DNA of 41,632 nucleotides from an uncultured Saprospiraceae bacterium (lineage in GTDB: Bacteria > Bacteroidota > Bacteroidia > Chitinophagales > Saprospiraceae), in the NCBI GenBank assembly GCA_937924145.1, contig CALDTJ010000027.1, positions 1 to 41,632 of the forward strand. The letters are read 5' to 3'. Under the pieces are notes generated by a model, which searched no databases, was not told where the DNA came from, and saw only the letters and a list, made by a program, of their open reading frames with translations. The translations under genes were made by a program, and so were the position numbers. Positions 16,777 through 24,800 of this stretch are shown piece by piece. The stretch's first letter is position 1, and each line of letters starts with the position of its first letter.

Positions 16777-17847
16777 CTAAACCTTATAAACAAAAGCACT
16801 TATATTCATCCCTGCGCCAACAGAAGAGAAAACTAGGTGGTTACCACTTTCAAAATGATGACCATCCAGAGTACCTTTTAATATCTTATCATACAAAATT
16901 GGGACCGTCGCTACTGAATTATTACCCATTTTATCAATGCACATGGGCATTACATCTTCGGGTACTTCCTTAATTCCGTATAAACGGAAAAAAGATTTGA
17001 TGATGCCCTCATCTAATTTTTCATTCGCTTGATGAATCAATACTTTATTGACATCTGATACATCTAAATTGGCCTTTTCTATACACCGCTTTACCAAGGA
17101 TGGTACATTTCTTACAGCATATTTGTACAACTTTCTACCATGCATTTTGATGTAGGTCTCCGATTGGCAAGCATCTTCATTATACGAAGTACCGTTCCAT
17201 AAGTAGTAAGCCTCTTGTAATGTATCTGTCCGAGTGGCATGAGCCAAAATCCCTCGTTTGGTCGCTTCTTCTTTGCCTTCTAAAATTGTTGCTCCTGCAC
17301 CATCCGCATAGATCATGCTATCCCGATCGTGTGGATCAATCACCCTAGAAAGTGTTTCAGCACCAATAACCATCACCTTTTTGGCCTCTCCAGATTTCAA
17401 GTAAAAGTCTGCTTGAATCATCCCTTGCACCCAGCCTGGACAACCAAAAGCAATATCATAACAGACACAGTATGGATTTTTGATTTGTAATTTGTGTTTA
17501 ACTCTACTCGCCAAAGAGGGCATAATATCTACTCGATTACTTCCTGCTTTGACGTCGCCAAAATTATGTGCGACAATAATATAATCAAGTGTCTCTGGGT
17601 CAACTTGAGCATCAGCTATCGCCTTTTCAGCAGCAAAGAAAGCTAAATCGGAAGCTGTATGCTCATTATCAGCGTATCTACGTTCGCTAATTCCAGTTAT
17701 TTCGTTGAGCTTATTTACAATTTCGAGATTGTCTTTCGTGATTTTTGTACCACTCTGATCAAAAAACGTGTGGTTCAAAAAATCATTATTCGTTACGGTT
17801 TTCTTTGGTAGATAACTACCAGAACCAGTAATAATTGTATTTATCAT
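16777..17847 (-). CDS. 3-oxoacyl-ACP synthase III (FabH-like) family protein
   Basis: A 356-residue thiolase-fold condensing enzyme that would join an acyl starter, usually acyl-CoA, to malonyl-ACP. The catalytic triad is visible: Cys in AFGCPGW (near residue 136), His in LIHQANEK (near 271) and Asn in MGNNSV (near 309). The N-terminus GSGSYLPKKTVTN and ITGISERRY are standard. It is longer than E. coli FabH (317 residues), with an extra loop around residues 28-48 (FFDQSGTKITKDN). The housekeeping fabH usually sits beside plsX or rpmF, which are absent here, so this may be a second enzyme with another starter or product. It stands alone, so no pathway can be assigned. Confidence 0.85.
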   Translation of the reverse strand: MINTIITGSGSYLPKKTVTNNDFLNHTFFDQSGTKITKDNLEIVNKLNEITGISERRYADNEHTASDLAFFAAEKAIADAQVDPETLDYIIVAHNFGDVKAGSNRVDIMPSLASRVKHKLQIKNPYCVCYDIAFGCPGWVQGMIQADFYLKSGEAKKVMVIGAETLSRVIDPHDRDSMIYADGAGATILEGKEEATKRGILAHATRTDTLQEAYYLWNGTSYNEDACQSETYIKMHGRKLYKYAVRNVPSLVKRCIEKANLDVSDVNKVLIHQANEKLDEGIIKSFFRLYGIKEVPEDVMPMCIDKMGNNSVATVPILYDKILKGTLDGHHFESGNHLVFSSVGAGMNISAFVYKV

Positions 17848-18098
17848 AGCTGTTTTGCGTGAGTTCTATAGGTCTTTAATCTAATTGAATTTAAAAAATT
17901 AAAAGCTAAAAACCTATGGGACTTAATATGTTCCTTTAATATAAAAGAGTAAGTTAAAAGTACAGCGAATATTCGCCTTAGATTAGTTTTTCAATAAAGA
18001 ATTGCTCTAATTTTTTAGAAAAAAAAATGGAAACTACGATGTTCAACTACCTTGGGGGATATTCTATTTAAGAAATGAGGAGACATTTCAAAATGAAG

Positions 18099-18530
18099 TT
18101 ATTGCAACTGATCCAAAAGCACCTGCGCCTCATCGGCATAGGTATCCCCTGAATCAGCGACCTCTGCTAATAATAACTTTGCTTGATCTTGCTTATTTTG
18201 TTTGATGTAAATCAGTGCCAAATACCATTGTGATTTTGGTACATATACACTCGTATTCATGTCAATTAATTGATTAAAATAATTGGCAGCTTGGTTTAAT
18301 GCTGGTGGGTCTTGGTTCAAGTAGGCATTCGCCAAAGCAAACATAACTTTCTGATTATCAATATCTTTTTCACTCAAAATAGCTAAAACTTCGGCTGCAT
18401 TTTTATAGGATTTATTTTGATACAATTGTAGTGCATTAGCCAATTCACTTTCTGCCTGATCTACGCTCACCAATTGATCTAACTGATAAATTTCATAGTT
18501 CTGAGCAAATAATTGATCGGACTTCACCAA
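18099..18530 (-). CDS. TPR-like protein, probably truncated at the N-terminus
   Basis: A 143-residue open frame with at least two tetratricopeptide-like helix pairs (ANALQLYQNKSYKNAAEVLA; MFALANAYLNQDPPALNQAANYF; WYLALIYIKQNKQDQAKLLLAEV). There is no ATG at the start; TTG at 18530 or GTG at 18527 is the only option, and a stop lies four codons further up. In related Bacteroidota proteins the segment LFAQNYEIY follows an N-terminal transmembrane helix. Neither that helix nor its coding sequence is seen upstream in any frame. The gene therefore looks like a remnant, or else a soluble short version using a weak start. Terminates normally. Confidence 0.5.
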   Translation of the reverse strand: MVKSDQLFAQNYEIYQLDQLVSVDQAESELANALQLYQNKSYKNAAEVLAILSEKDIDNQKVMFALANAYLNQDPPALNQAANYFNQLIDMNTSVYVPKSQWYLALIYIKQNKQDQAKLLLAEVADSGDTYADEAQVLLDQLQ

Positions 18531-18676
18531 AAAATGTCCCTAAAATTGAAAAGAATAGATTATTAATAATTCCTTAAAATTAATCCAATCTTACCTATGG
18601 GCTTCCTTTTTACAAAAAAAAGGTCGATTTTGCGAGTGAGTATATATATTCCATCATTAAAAAACTACATAAATAA

Positions 18677-19144
18677 ATGGGTTTATTTTCATTTTTGAAA
18701 AATGCAGGTTCAAATATTTTGAACAAGGTAACTGGCAAAACGGCTACCGCTCCTGAGGTAAAAAAAGTTGAATTGACAAAAGCGGAAGCTTTGAAAGCTG
18801 AAATTGCTAAGTTAGGTTTACCAGTAGAAAATTTAGAGCTTTCTTTCGGAGAGCAAATTATCGTAGATGGTAAGACATTAGATAATGCAACTAGAGAAAA
18901 AGTAATTTTAGCTTTGGGGAATGTAGAAGGAGTGACTTCTGTCGATGACAGAATTGAAGTGGCAAACCCAGAACCAGAAGCTGTTTTCTACACTGTACAG
19001 AAGGGAGATTCTTTATCAAAGATTGCTAAAGCTCAATATGGTAATGCAATGGCTTATCCTGCAATTTTCGAGGCAAACAAGCCAATGTTAAAGGCAGTTG
19101 ATAAGATTTACCCAGGACAGGTTTTACGGATTCCTGCACAATAA
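18677..19144 (+). CDS. BON and LysM domain protein (YgaU/KbpA-like)
   Basis: A 155-residue protein with a BON domain (about 40-98, ending VEGVTSVDDRIEV) followed by a C-terminal LysM domain (about 107-155: YTVQKGDSLSKIAKAQYG, ANKPMLKAVDKIYPGQVLRIP). This order and length match E. coli YgaU, renamed KbpA, a cytoplasmic potassium-binding protein; that function has not been tested for Bacteroidota homologues. The N-terminus (MGLFSFLKNAG) has no clear signal peptide, which fits a cytoplasmic location. It is convergent with yajC, with a long hairpin between the two. Confidence 0.85.
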   Translation: MGLFSFLKNAGSNILNKVTGKTATAPEVKKVELTKAEALKAEIAKLGLPVENLELSFGEQIIVDGKTLDNATREKVILALGNVEGVTSVDDRIEVANPEPEAVFYTVQKGDSLSKIAKAQYGNAMAYPAIFEANKPMLKAVDKIYPGQVLRIPAQ

Positions 19145-19155
19145 AAATCAAGGAA

Positions 19156-19211
19156 ATGAGGTAATAAGGTAATAATTGAATGAAGCACTATTCATAACCT
19201 TATTACCTCAT
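19156..19211. terminator. Bidirectional hairpin between convergent genes
   Basis: ATGAGGTAATAAGGT and its exact complement form a perfect 15-bp stem around a 26-nt loop, placed 11 bp after one stop codon and 10 bp before the other. It probably ends both transcripts. The loop is long for a classical terminator. Confidence 0.55.
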
Positions 19212-19221
19212 CTACTCAATT

Positions 19222-19545
19222 TTATGCCTTTTTGGCTGCCTTAAAAGTTTCATCCGTCAACTCCTTAGAAATAGCAGATTTCACCACTCTAATATACGTT
19301 TTAGGACTTACCTCTAAAGTCACAACATCTCCATCCAATTTGGTGATTTTTCCAAAAATACCACTCGTCGTTATTATTTCATCTCCTTTTGCCATCTCCT
19401 CCACAAATTTAAGTTGCGCTTTTTGCTTTTGAGACTGTGGTCGAATAAAAAAGAAGTATATCACTATGACCATCAAAATCATAGGCATATAAGTATTCAT
19501 AAAATCAGGCATTGCTTGTAGGAATAAAGTTGGTAGTCCTTCCAT
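19222..19545 (-). CDS. yajC: Sec translocon accessory protein YajC
   Basis: A 107-residue small inner-membrane protein that associates with SecDF and the SecYEG translocon. It has one transmembrane helix (about 18-37, PMILMVIVIYFFFIRPQ) followed by the hallmark RPQSQKQK and the conserved cytoplasmic domain (EEMAKGDEIITTSGIFGKI, VTLEVSPKTYIRVVKSAI). It is downstream of the DUF1573 lipoprotein gene, a pairing common in Bacteroidota. The 105-bp gap between the two holds an inverted repeat. Confidence 0.93.
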   Translation of the reverse strand: MEGLPTLFLQAMPDFMNTYMPMILMVIVIYFFFIRPQSQKQKAQLKFVEEMAKGDEIITTSGIFGKITKLDGDVVTLEVSPKTYIRVVKSAISKELTDETFKAAKKA

Positions 19546-19562
19546 AGTTCTTTCATTTTTTA

Positions 19563-19601
19563 CAGGATGACTCCCGATACCTATCGAGATTTTAGGTCAT
19601 C
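19563..19601. repeat. Nested inverted repeat between the DUF1573 gene and yajC
   Basis: AGGATGAC and GTCATCCT flank an inner palindrome CGATA-CC-TATCG. A very similar core, CGATAGCTATCG, occurs at about 27868-27879, and AGGATGACCTAA recurs near 29325, so this is probably a dispersed palindromic repeat. Confidence 0.5.
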
Positions 19602-19650
19602 CTATTTTAATATTCAATTTAGGTTGTCTTCTTAGACGTTGATAAAATGT

Positions 19651-20139
19651 CTATTTCTTCTTAAACACTTCCCCCATTAGATACAAAGTCGTCTCTGATG
19701 GATGTGTATTTGCAGTGACAAAAATAGGTTTAGTTTGGTATAAGTCTTTATTTTTAGTATCAAATTTTACAAAAATTTCTCCTTCGCCACCTACAGGGAT
19801 TGGCTCTTTTGGCCATTCTGGCACTGTACAACCACAAGTAGATTTAGCATTACTGATAACTAAAGGCGCTTTTCCTGTGTTTTTAAATTTGTAGGTATGC
19901 GTAACAATTGTTCCTTCTTCTACTTTTCCATAGCGATACCGAATGTTATCAAACTCCATTTTGGCAACATTGGTGGTATCCATCGGTTGATCTGCGCTCA
20001 CTGGATTTCGGATGATTGCTGCATTACTGATATTACCATCGGTCGCCTTAATCTCCGTCATTGATTTTTCATTAGTTGCTACTGGTTCTTGGCAAGCGAC
20101 TAATAGAATTAGTGGAATAAAAAGGAAAATCTTGTTCAT
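19651..20139 (-). CDS. DUF1573 domain lipoprotein
   Basis: A 162-residue lipoprotein with a short signal ending in the lipobox LLVAC. After a polar linker, residues about 60-160 form a DUF1573 domain, an Ig-like beta sandwich: FDNIRYRYGKVEEGTIV, YKFKNTGKAPLVISNAKSTC, GCTVPEWPKEPIPVGGEGEI, VKFDTKNK. The Cys pair STCGC is conserved in the family. The function is unknown. The gene is frequently just upstream of yajC in Bacteroidota, as it is here. Confidence 0.85.
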   Translation of the reverse strand: MNKIFLFIPLILLVACQEPVATNEKSMTEIKATDGNISNAAIIRNPVSADQPMDTTNVAKMEFDNIRYRYGKVEEGTIVTHTYKFKNTGKAPLVISNAKSTCGCTVPEWPKEPIPVGGEGEIFVKFDTKNKDLYQTKPIFVTANTHPSETTLYLMGEVFKKK

Positions 20140-20164
20140 ATATTACATCATTTTTTTATTGGAG

Positions 20165-20172
20165 CAAAGGTA
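20165..20172 (-). promoter_or_regulatory. Putative -7 promoter box for DUF1573-yajC
   Basis: The minus strand reads TACCTTTG, matching TAnnTTTG, 26 bp ahead of the DUF1573 lipoprotein ATG. No convincing -33 element was identified. Confidence 0.5.
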
Positions 20173-20248
20173 GGCTTTTTGTGGAAATAAATAGAAATTC
20201 AAAGCTTTTTCCTACCCTTTTTAAATTACTTTCTTAAGTTTTTTTATT

Positions 20249-20256
20249 TACTTTTG
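20249..20256 (+). promoter_or_regulatory. Putative -7 promoter box for aroK
   Basis: TACTTTTG matches the TAnnTTTG consensus 24 bp ahead of the ATG at 20281. Because the box contains the TTG at 20254, that upstream start is unlikely to be used. Confidence 0.5.
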
Positions 20257-20280
20257 CCAAAAAAGTTTACTATTAAAAAT

Positions 20281-20790
20281 ATGAAAAATAAGATTTATCT
20301 CGTGGGGTTTATGGGTTGTGGAAAAAGTTATATGGGCAAGACTTTAGCACAATCTTTAGGTTGGGAATTCTTAGATATGGACGATTTCTTAGAAGCAAAC
20401 GAGGGCATGACTATCTCTCAAATATTTGCTGAAGGCGGTGAATCACTTTTTCGAGAACTAGAAAAAAATTACCTAAGAGCCACCTTTGATTTTGAAAATA
20501 CGGTGATAGCTACGGGTGGCGGCGCTCCTTGTTTTTTTGACAATATGGATTGGATGAACGCAAATGGTACGACTATTTATTTGGATGCCCCAATAGCTAT
20601 TTTAGTAGACCGATTAAAAAAAGAAACGGCTCATCGACCACTCCTAGCAAATAAAACAACAGAAGAATTACACGAGTTCATTCAAAACAAATTAACAGAA
20701 CGTTCCCCTTTTTACAATAAATCAAATACTATTTTTACTTACCAAACTGGATTAGAAACACCAGCCGACTTATTAGCTCATCTTATGTAA
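20281..20790 (+). CDS. aroK: Shikimate kinase
   Basis: This 169-residue cytoplasmic enzyme phosphorylates shikimate at the 3-hydroxyl with ATP in chorismate and aromatic amino acid synthesis. The P-loop is GFMGCGKS (residues 9-16). DMDDFLE supplies the Mg/shikimate-binding Asp, GGESLFRELE the conserved Arg/Glu pair, ATGGGAP the shikimate-binding Gly-rich loop, and TAHRPLL the lid Arg. The ATG at 20281 is chosen over a TTG at 20254, which lies in the -7 promoter box. The length is typical. It is divergent from the DUF1573 gene. Confidence 0.93.
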   Translation: MKNKIYLVGFMGCGKSYMGKTLAQSLGWEFLDMDDFLEANEGMTISQIFAEGGESLFRELEKNYLRATFDFENTVIATGGGAPCFFDNMDWMNANGTTIYLDAPIAILVDRLKKETAHRPLLANKTTEELHEFIQNKLTERSPFYNKSNTIFTYQTGLETPADLLAHLM

Positions 20791-21012
20791 GCAAAATTCC
20801 ATCTACAAAATATATCGTACTTAAATGCTAAGGCAACCAATATTAATAAGGTAGCTCTACCTATTTTTTATGTAAAGTTTTTATATAAAAAAAATAAAAA
20901 TAATTTTCTTTATTCAAATTAGCCCTAATATTTTCGTTACTTTGCGAAAAACATCAAGTCACAAGAATAACATTAACATTTTTTTACTTAAACAAATCAA
21001 CTAACTTTTATT

Positions 21013-21441
21013 ATGATTAAGGAATTTAAAGAATTTGCAATGAAAGGCAATATGCTGGACATGGCTATTGGAATCGTTTTAGGTGCTGCATTCGGAACAA
21101 TCGTTTCATCTGTTGTTGCAGATATCGTTACTCCTCTTGTTTCTTATCTTTCAGGAGCACCTGATTTTTCAAATATGTTTACTCTTTTGAGAGCACCAGA
21201 AAATACTGCTGATGTAAATATGGACTCATTGGCAGCAGTTAGAGAGGCAGGAGGTGTAGCACTTGGATACGGTAATTTTATTAACCAACTAATTTCATTT
21301 TTATTTGTTGCTTTGGCTTTATTTATCATCGTAAAAGGTGTTAATGCTGCTAAGAAAGCGGAAGAAGAAGCACCTGCTCCTGAAGCACCTGCTGCAGATG
21401 TTGTACTTTTAGGTGAAATTAGAGACTTACTTAGAAAATAA
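21013..21441 (+). CDS. mscL: Large-conductance mechanosensitive channel MscL
   Basis: A 142-residue inner-membrane channel that opens under membrane tension to release solutes during hypo-osmotic shock. The N-terminal amphipathic helix and TM1 are highly characteristic (KEFAMKGNMLDMAIGIVLGA, GTIVSSVVADIVTP). A periplasmic loop (about 45-85) precedes TM2 (about 88-110: FINQLISFLFVALALFIIVK). The C-terminus has a Glu/Ala/Pro-rich linker and the terminal helix bundle LLGEIRDLLRK. A near-consensus promoter (TTACTTTG at 20937-20944) lies upstream. A terminator follows. Confidence 0.95.
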   Translation: MIKEFKEFAMKGNMLDMAIGIVLGAAFGTIVSSVVADIVTPLVSYLSGAPDFSNMFTLLRAPENTADVNMDSLAAVREAGGVALGYGNFINQLISFLFVALALFIIVKGVNAAKKAEEEAPAPEAPAADVVLLGEIRDLLRK

Positions 21442-21477
21442 TTCTTAATAAAGATATACCAAAACTTATACACATCA

Positions 21478-21515
21478 CCTTCGTAAGTTCTATTACTTAC
21501 GGAGGTTTTTTATTT
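21478..21515 (+). terminator. Intrinsic terminator of mscL
   Basis: CCTTCGTAAGT pairs with ACTTACGGAGG (one G-U pair) around TCTATT, followed by a T-run, 37 nt after the mscL stop. Confidence 0.85.
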
Positions 21516-21897
21516 TTTATCAAAAGAACATGTTCCTAAAACATTAAAAGGGTATAGTTTTTGCCATTTCATTTTCAATAGTAACTACCTAATTATACCT
21601 CCTTTACAACCCTCTCATACGATTTCACTTCATTTCTAAACAGTTTGAGCTTGAAAACGGCTTTTTCAGCTACAAATATGTTTTATTGCAATAAATGAAA
21701 CAGTATATTTGTAAATCACTTTTATAGAACTATTTAAGTTCCCGACCCTCAATTAATTTTTTATTAAAGTCATTTCTAATTCAAATATTTTTCTTTCAAT
21801 TCATTCCTCTAAAACACCCAAACATTCTATTGCCTTTATTTAAATAGAAAAGGAAAATAACATTATACCGTACAAACTTTTAACCAAACCGATAAGC
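21516..21897. other. AT-rich intergenic region ahead of the giant metalloprotease gene
   Basis: I see no gene in this 380-bp stretch. A small imperfect hairpin (AGCTTGAAAA / TTTTTCAGCT) lies near 21650. It presumably contains the promoter of the downstream gene, but no clear TAnnTTTG box was found. Confidence 0.4.
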
Positions 21898-24800
21898 ATG
21901 AAAATTATTACACTTAAAAAACTATTCCTCTTTACGCTTCTGGTAGTCATCAATATATTTCCGTCAGAGCGGCTATTGGCACAAACAATTGAGCCAGATC
22001 CAATTTCAGAACGAATTGTAGAGTTGGACATTAACCAGCTGAACACAGAATTATCAAGTGCCCCCACGGAATCTGCATCGGAAAACACTCAACCAAAATT
22101 TATCGACTTACCATTACCAGATGGCACAATTAAAAACTACGAGGTCCAAGAATCCTCGGTCTTTGATTCCAAGCATGCTGCTAAATATCCCGATATAAAG
22201 TCATACGTGTTGATAAATCCAGATGGAAGTAGAGCAGGTAGACTAGGTATGTCTTCAGAAGGTGCAATCTACCTGATTCATACCGATGAAGGCATGGCTT
22301 TTTTAGATAATTTTATTGAAGATGGAAATACCCTTCATAAATCATTCTATGGAGACTTACGCCCTGAAGATTTTGGCTGCGAAACTATTGACAACCAACG
22401 CCTTACACCTGACAATGAAACGGGCAAAGCAAGATTTAATTCGCTTAGCAACGGTAGTACGCTCAGAACTTACCGAATAGCCATTGCCTCTTCTGGAGAA
22501 TTTACTGTAGGGAATGGAAATACTCTAGCAAGTGTGAACACGGCTATCAATGATCGGTTAACGGTCTTGAATGCCCTATTCGAAAAGGAACTAGCTATGC
22601 GATTCGTTTTAGTAGCTAATAATGATAATATCATTTTCTTTGATGCTGCTACTGATGGTTTGAATCCCGCACAAAGAACAAGTTCGGCTCATACCGTCAT
22701 CGACCCTGCCATTGGTAGTGCTAATTATGACCTAGGACATGTATTTTATGAAATACCAGGAGGCGGAATTGCTACTAGTGGAGTGGCAACTTTAAATTCC
22801 GTTTGTAGGGCTTCCGCAAAAGGAAGAGGATGGACAGGAGCCACAAATGCCACGAGTGTCAATTTTTTTCTAGGTACTTTCGCTCACGAAATTGGTCATC
22901 AATTTGGTGCGCATCACTCCTACTACGGAACAGATGGTAATTGTGTGAATAGATCAGCAGGTAATGGTTATGAACCTGGAGGAGGAAACTCAATAATGAG
23001 TTATGAGACTACTTGTAATTCACATAATATCACTCCTACTGTAAATTCCAATTATTTTCATATTCATAGTTTAATACAAATGTTAGCTCATGCAAATAAT
23101 GTGGGTAATTGTTATACAAGTACGGCTACAGGGAACACCCCGCCTGTCGTTACCGCTCCAGCGAATGTAACGATCCCCAGAGGGACTCCTTTTACTTTGG
23201 CAGGCACTGGAGTAGATGCAAATGGAGATGCACTTACCTACACATGGGAACAATATGATACAGATAACAATGCTTTGAGTTTTCCTGCGGGAGCCCCAAA
23301 TGATGCTGCGACCAGCACAACTGCTCCACTTTTTCGAAGTTTTGAACCAACGGCTGGTGGCAATACTCGGACTTTCCCTAAAATGTCTGATATTTTAAAT
23401 AACACACAAACTCAAGGTGAAATTTTACCTCAGGTTTCTAGAACACTGCACTTCAGACTAACAGCAAGAGACAATAACGCAAATGGTGGTGGAATACACT
23501 GTGATGAAGTGGCAGTAACGATTGATGGGGGTTCTGATCCATTTGCTATAACAAGCCCTACAGGTGGCACCTATTTAGGTAATGGTACGAATACCTTTGA
23601 TGTAACTTGGGATGTAGGAAATACTGCTAGTGCTCCTATCGGTTGTGCTAATGTAAACATCCTCTTTTCTACAGACGGAGGCAATACTTTTCCTATTACT
23701 TTAGCGTCAAATACCCCAAATGATGGATCAGAAACTATTACTGTTCCAACTAATGTCACATCAACTGGTCGAATAAAAATCGAATGTCCTTCAAATGTTT
23801 TTTTCACTATTACTGGTGAGGATATTGGAATCAGTAGTAATTGTCCTTCTCCAGCAGAATTAGAACTTACGCTAGAATCTCCTAACCCAACTTATTCTGG
23901 AATGGAAGGTGATGCCGCTTTAAATTTGTCTCTTTCTTACTCCGCTATCGGTGGAACAATATCTAATTTTACGGGATCTATTGATGGTACAGAGAATTCT
24001 CTGGCTAGATTTCCTTTCTCAGATGGGAATACAAACACTTCTTGTGCGGGAAACTTTAGTAATGGAACTACAGAATATGACATCACAGAATTTGAGGTGA
24101 CTCAAACGGGAAGTTATACGATTTCAACAGCAGCTAGTAATTATGATGAGGCGGGTATTTTATATGAAAATAATTTTATCAATTCTACTGGTTCAATTTG
24201 TACCAATTGGCTTGGTAATACGAGGTATATAAATGGAAATACTCTTACAAATACAAGAATTAATATTGCAAAAACCTTATCAGTAGGTATCAAATATTAT
24301 TTTATAGCCACCTCCTATTATTTCGACGAAACTGGTAATTATGATTTTAGTATAAGTGGTCCCGGTGATGCTTTTACACAAGCTCCAGAGGGCTATACTT
24401 ATACTTACGTGGTAGTTAACTCAAGTGGAAATATTGTAGAATTTGATGACAACTCTGATTTATCAAATCTTTCTGCTGACACTTATACCGTCTATGCGGT
24501 CGCTTATCCTTCCGCCACGAGTTTAAATAGTTATGTTGGAAGTAGTTATACTAGTTTTACAACTGCTTTGGGTAGCACTATTTGTGGAGCAGCAAGTTCC
24601 AATTCTGTTACCGTAACAATTAGTGGAAATGTATGCCCTACAATGGGCGCTCTATCTGGCACTACCCCAATCTGCTCAGGTGACAATACAACTTCCCTTT
24701 CCGTAAACAATTTGACCGATATGGGGTCAACTTACGGCATAAAATATGTCTATTCAAATAGTCAACAAACGGTAGCTAATACCATTTATGGCTTATCAAA

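Noticed and set aside
20254-20280. TTG start for aroK adding nine residues.
   Set aside because: The TTG is part of a TAnnTTTG promoter box and the ATG at 20281 gives the normal N-terminus just ahead of the P-loop.
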